Source: Patescibacteria group bacterium (GTDB lineage: Bacteria; Patescibacteriota; Gracilibacteria; Peribacterales; Peribacteraceae). From it: 33,568 nucleotides of DNA. The notes beneath the pieces were generated by a model that was not told where the DNA came from, searched no databases, and worked only from the letters and a program-made list of their open reading frames with translations. The translations under genes were made by a program, and so were the position numbers. How positions within the stretch are numbered: position 1 is the stretch's first letter; every line of letters starts with the position of its first letter. The stretch is taken from assembly GCA_018818235.1 (NCBI GenBank), contig JAHISE010000036.1, positions 1-33,568 on the forward strand, given 5' to 3'. Shown in pieces: positions 32,301 through 33,568 of the stretch.

Positions 32301-32697
32301 TGTAGGACGACTGGAAGAGAAGATTGACCTCTTTCCGGAAATTAAAAATATGCATAAGAGAGGCTACGCATTTTATGCAACCAAAAATACTCACTCATTC
32401 CTTGAATCACGCGGTGTACCATCGGTTTTGTTGCATAAAGTATCCGAACCACGAAGCCCGAATATAAAAGAATATCTGGAAAAAAAGCGCATCGATCTGG
32501 TAATAAACATCCCGACTCATTCAAGCAGTGATGAGCAGACAGACGGATATTATATTCGCCGTATATCCATTGATCACGGGATTCCTCTTATAACCAATGT
32601 TCAACTGGCAAAAAGAATCATCGAATCAATAATACAAATTGAAGATATAGATAATATGCCATTGATTGGATGGCCGGAAGTGGTGGGACGTCGATGA
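29347..32697 (+). CDS. carB: Carbamoyl-phosphate synthase large subunit, eukaryote-like form with repeat insert
   Basis: The 1116-residue enzyme makes carbamoyl phosphate for pyrimidine and arginine synthesis. It has two ATP-grasp halves ([41 protein letters not shown]) and an MGS-like C-terminal domain from about 980 ([25 protein letters not shown]). Sequence such as [16 protein letters not shown] and [12 protein letters not shown] resembles animal CAD/CPS1 more than E. coli CarB. It is about 45 residues longer than usual. About 27 residues (about 569-597) come from a heptamer array between the halves. A further short N-terminal extension has a GC-rich palindrome and T8 in its DNA (29380-29412). 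carA is not in the window. Confidence 0.95.
   Translation: [1116 protein letters not shown]
31056..31123 (+). repeat. Inverted heptamer array inside carB
   Basis: GTCACTA twice, GTCACTC twice, GTCGAGG, then GTGACCA twice, GCGACTA, GCGACCC. The arms are complementary. It is read in frame without stops as a Ser/Thr-rich linker. Confidence 0.9.
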
Positions 32698-32743
32698 TAT
32701 AGCTATAAAGGGTTAAATAATCTTCGTAATAAAAGTCTGATAC

Positions 32744-32822
32744 GTCACTAGTCGCTGGTCACTAGTCGCTGGTCAGAACACACATGGGACTAGTGACTAG
32801 TGACCAGTGACAAGCGACTATA
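32744..32822. repeat. Inverted heptamer array between carB and greA
   Basis: The left arm alternates GTCACTA and GTCGCTG; the right arm has GACTAGT twice, GACCAGT, GACAAGC and GACTATA. It closely matches the array inside carB 1.6 kb upstream. Confidence 0.85.
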
Positions 32823-32851
32823 AACTTCTTCAAATAATATCCCTCATCTTA

Positions 32852-32880
32852 TTGCTTTGCTGACAAAAACAACTTAGAAT
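32852..32880 (+). promoter_or_regulatory. Promoter of greA
   Basis: TTGCTT (32852-32857), 17 bp, TAGAAT (32875-32880). The leader would be about 16 nt and is C/T-rich. Confidence 0.45.
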
Positions 32881-32902
32881 CCCCCCACATTCCCCTTTTA
32901 CT

Positions 32903-33421
32903 ATGCCCAAATCCTCCAAAATTACAGATGACGATCTGGTAACCGGCGATGAGATTCTGGTAACCAAAGAAGGCCTAAAAAGGCTGAAAGATGAACTGGA
33001 TCACCTTAAAACCACAAGACGACAGGAGGTCGCTCAAAGGCTAAAAGAAGCCATTTCTTATGGAGACCTTTCGGAAAATGCGGAATATGAGGAAGCCAAA
33101 AATGAGCAGGCGTTCATAGAAGGACGAATCATAGAATTGGAGCAAAAAATTAAGAATGCAAAAATAATTGCAGACAAAAAAATGATAATGTCCGGCAAGG
33201 CTGCAGATATCGGATCTACCGTAACAGTCAGAAATAAAACTGATCGTGATGAACCGCAGGAATTTACAATAGTCGGATCAACGGAGGCAGATCCTGTTGA
33301 GCATAAAATTAGCAACGAATCACCAATTGGCAAAGCTCTTCTTGGCGCACAAAAAGGTGATAATCTGGATGTGGATACGCCATCGGGGATTATTAAGTAT
33401 GAGGTGTTGAAAGTTGCATAA
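32903..33421 (+). CDS. greA: Transcription elongation factor GreA
   Basis: The 172-residue factor rescues stalled RNA polymerase by promoting cleavage of the backtracked transcript. It has the N-terminal coiled coil with EGLKRLKDELDHLK, the tip motif YGDLSENAEYEEAKNEQ with the acidic residues that act in the polymerase channel, and a C-terminal FKBP-like domain (SPIGKALLGAQKGD). A 15-residue N-terminal extension precedes the usual start. It is followed at 7 bp by the second copy of the dispersed element. Confidence 0.96.
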   Translation: MPKSSKITDDDLVTGDEILVTKEGLKRLKDELDHLKTTRRQEVAQRLKEAISYGDLSENAEYEEAKNEQAFIEGRIIELEQKIKNAKIIADKKMIMSGKAADIGSTVTVRNKTDRDEPQEFTIVGSTEADPVEHKISNESPIGKALLGAQKGDNLDVDTPSGIIKYEVLKVA

Positions 33422-33427
33422 TTCAAA

Positions 33428-33568
33428 GTTATACTGCTTTTAGTTAATAATTCCGAAAAATTCACTGTGCTTTTGTTATGCAATCTCGTACTCCATAGCC
33501 ATTAGAAATAGATTTGTTAATAATTTAATGAATCCTCAAGAATCGGAATTATTTAGGCGAAGGAGTAT
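33428..33568. repeat. Dispersed 140-bp element, copy 2 (reaches window end)
   Basis: This matches 18450-18589 over its full visible length in the same orientation. The right terminal inverted repeat is cut by the window end after AGTAT. It sits directly behind greA. Confidence 0.85.

Overview
This window looks like chromosomal DNA of a Candidate Phyla Radiation (Patescibacteria) bacterium, and the gene mix points most towards the Peregrinibacteria; the phylum is inferred from the gene content. The grounds are moderately AT-rich DNA, genes without Shine-Dalgarno sequences, a two-transmembrane Clp ATPase, SLH/Calx-beta surface proteins with a sortase, and biosynthetic genes (purF, purD, carB, folD, serA, proB) that many reduced CPR lineages lack. 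TGA is an ordinary stop here (groES, purF, mnmA and proB end with it), which argues against the UGA-recoding Gracilibacteria and Absconditabacteria.

Layout. Positions 1-5215 hold a 5'-truncated serA, an RskA-like lipoprotein, an O-antigen-ligase-like membrane protein with TPRs, an AbrB/RelE toxin-antitoxin pair and proB. proB follows a terminator-bearing leader with a T-box-like motif, just downstream of tRNA-Leu(CAG). Positions 5750-12300 hold a secreted PrcB-like protein, groES-groEL behind a CIRCE element, and a membrane-anchored double-AAA+ Clp ATPase coupled to a small membrane protein. Positions 12300-18335 hold tmk, folD, two hypothetical genes, purF and purD. Positions 18336-24264 hold a dispersed 140-bp element, prfA, a GDYXXLXY/DUF2157 membrane pair, mnmA and a sortase. 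Positions 24295-29111 hold a MazEF-like pair, a possible ADP-ribosyltransferase-fold protein, tRNA-Leu(TAA), a 29-bp tandem palindrome, an unknown gene, an SLH/Calx-beta protein and a second SLH protein. The window ends with carB, greA and a second, cut-off copy of the dispersed element.

Functional links. purF and purD catalyse the first two steps of purine synthesis, folD supplies one-carbon folates, carB makes carbamoyl phosphate, and tmk makes dTDP. SLH proteins, sortase, O-antigen ligase and secreted proteins point to a complex envelope. GroES/GroEL and the Clp ATPase handle protein quality.

The most unusual layer is not a gene. Many gene boundaries carry a short-period degenerate tandem repeat of 7 or 8 bp, different at each site and often arranged as two inverted arms. 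Several supply the stop codon of the upstream gene, one supplies both a stop and the next start, and one sits in frame inside carB at the hinge between its two halves. A second layer is promoter architecture: in about ten genes a -10 box lies only 6-8 bp before the start codon, which predicts leaderless mRNAs.
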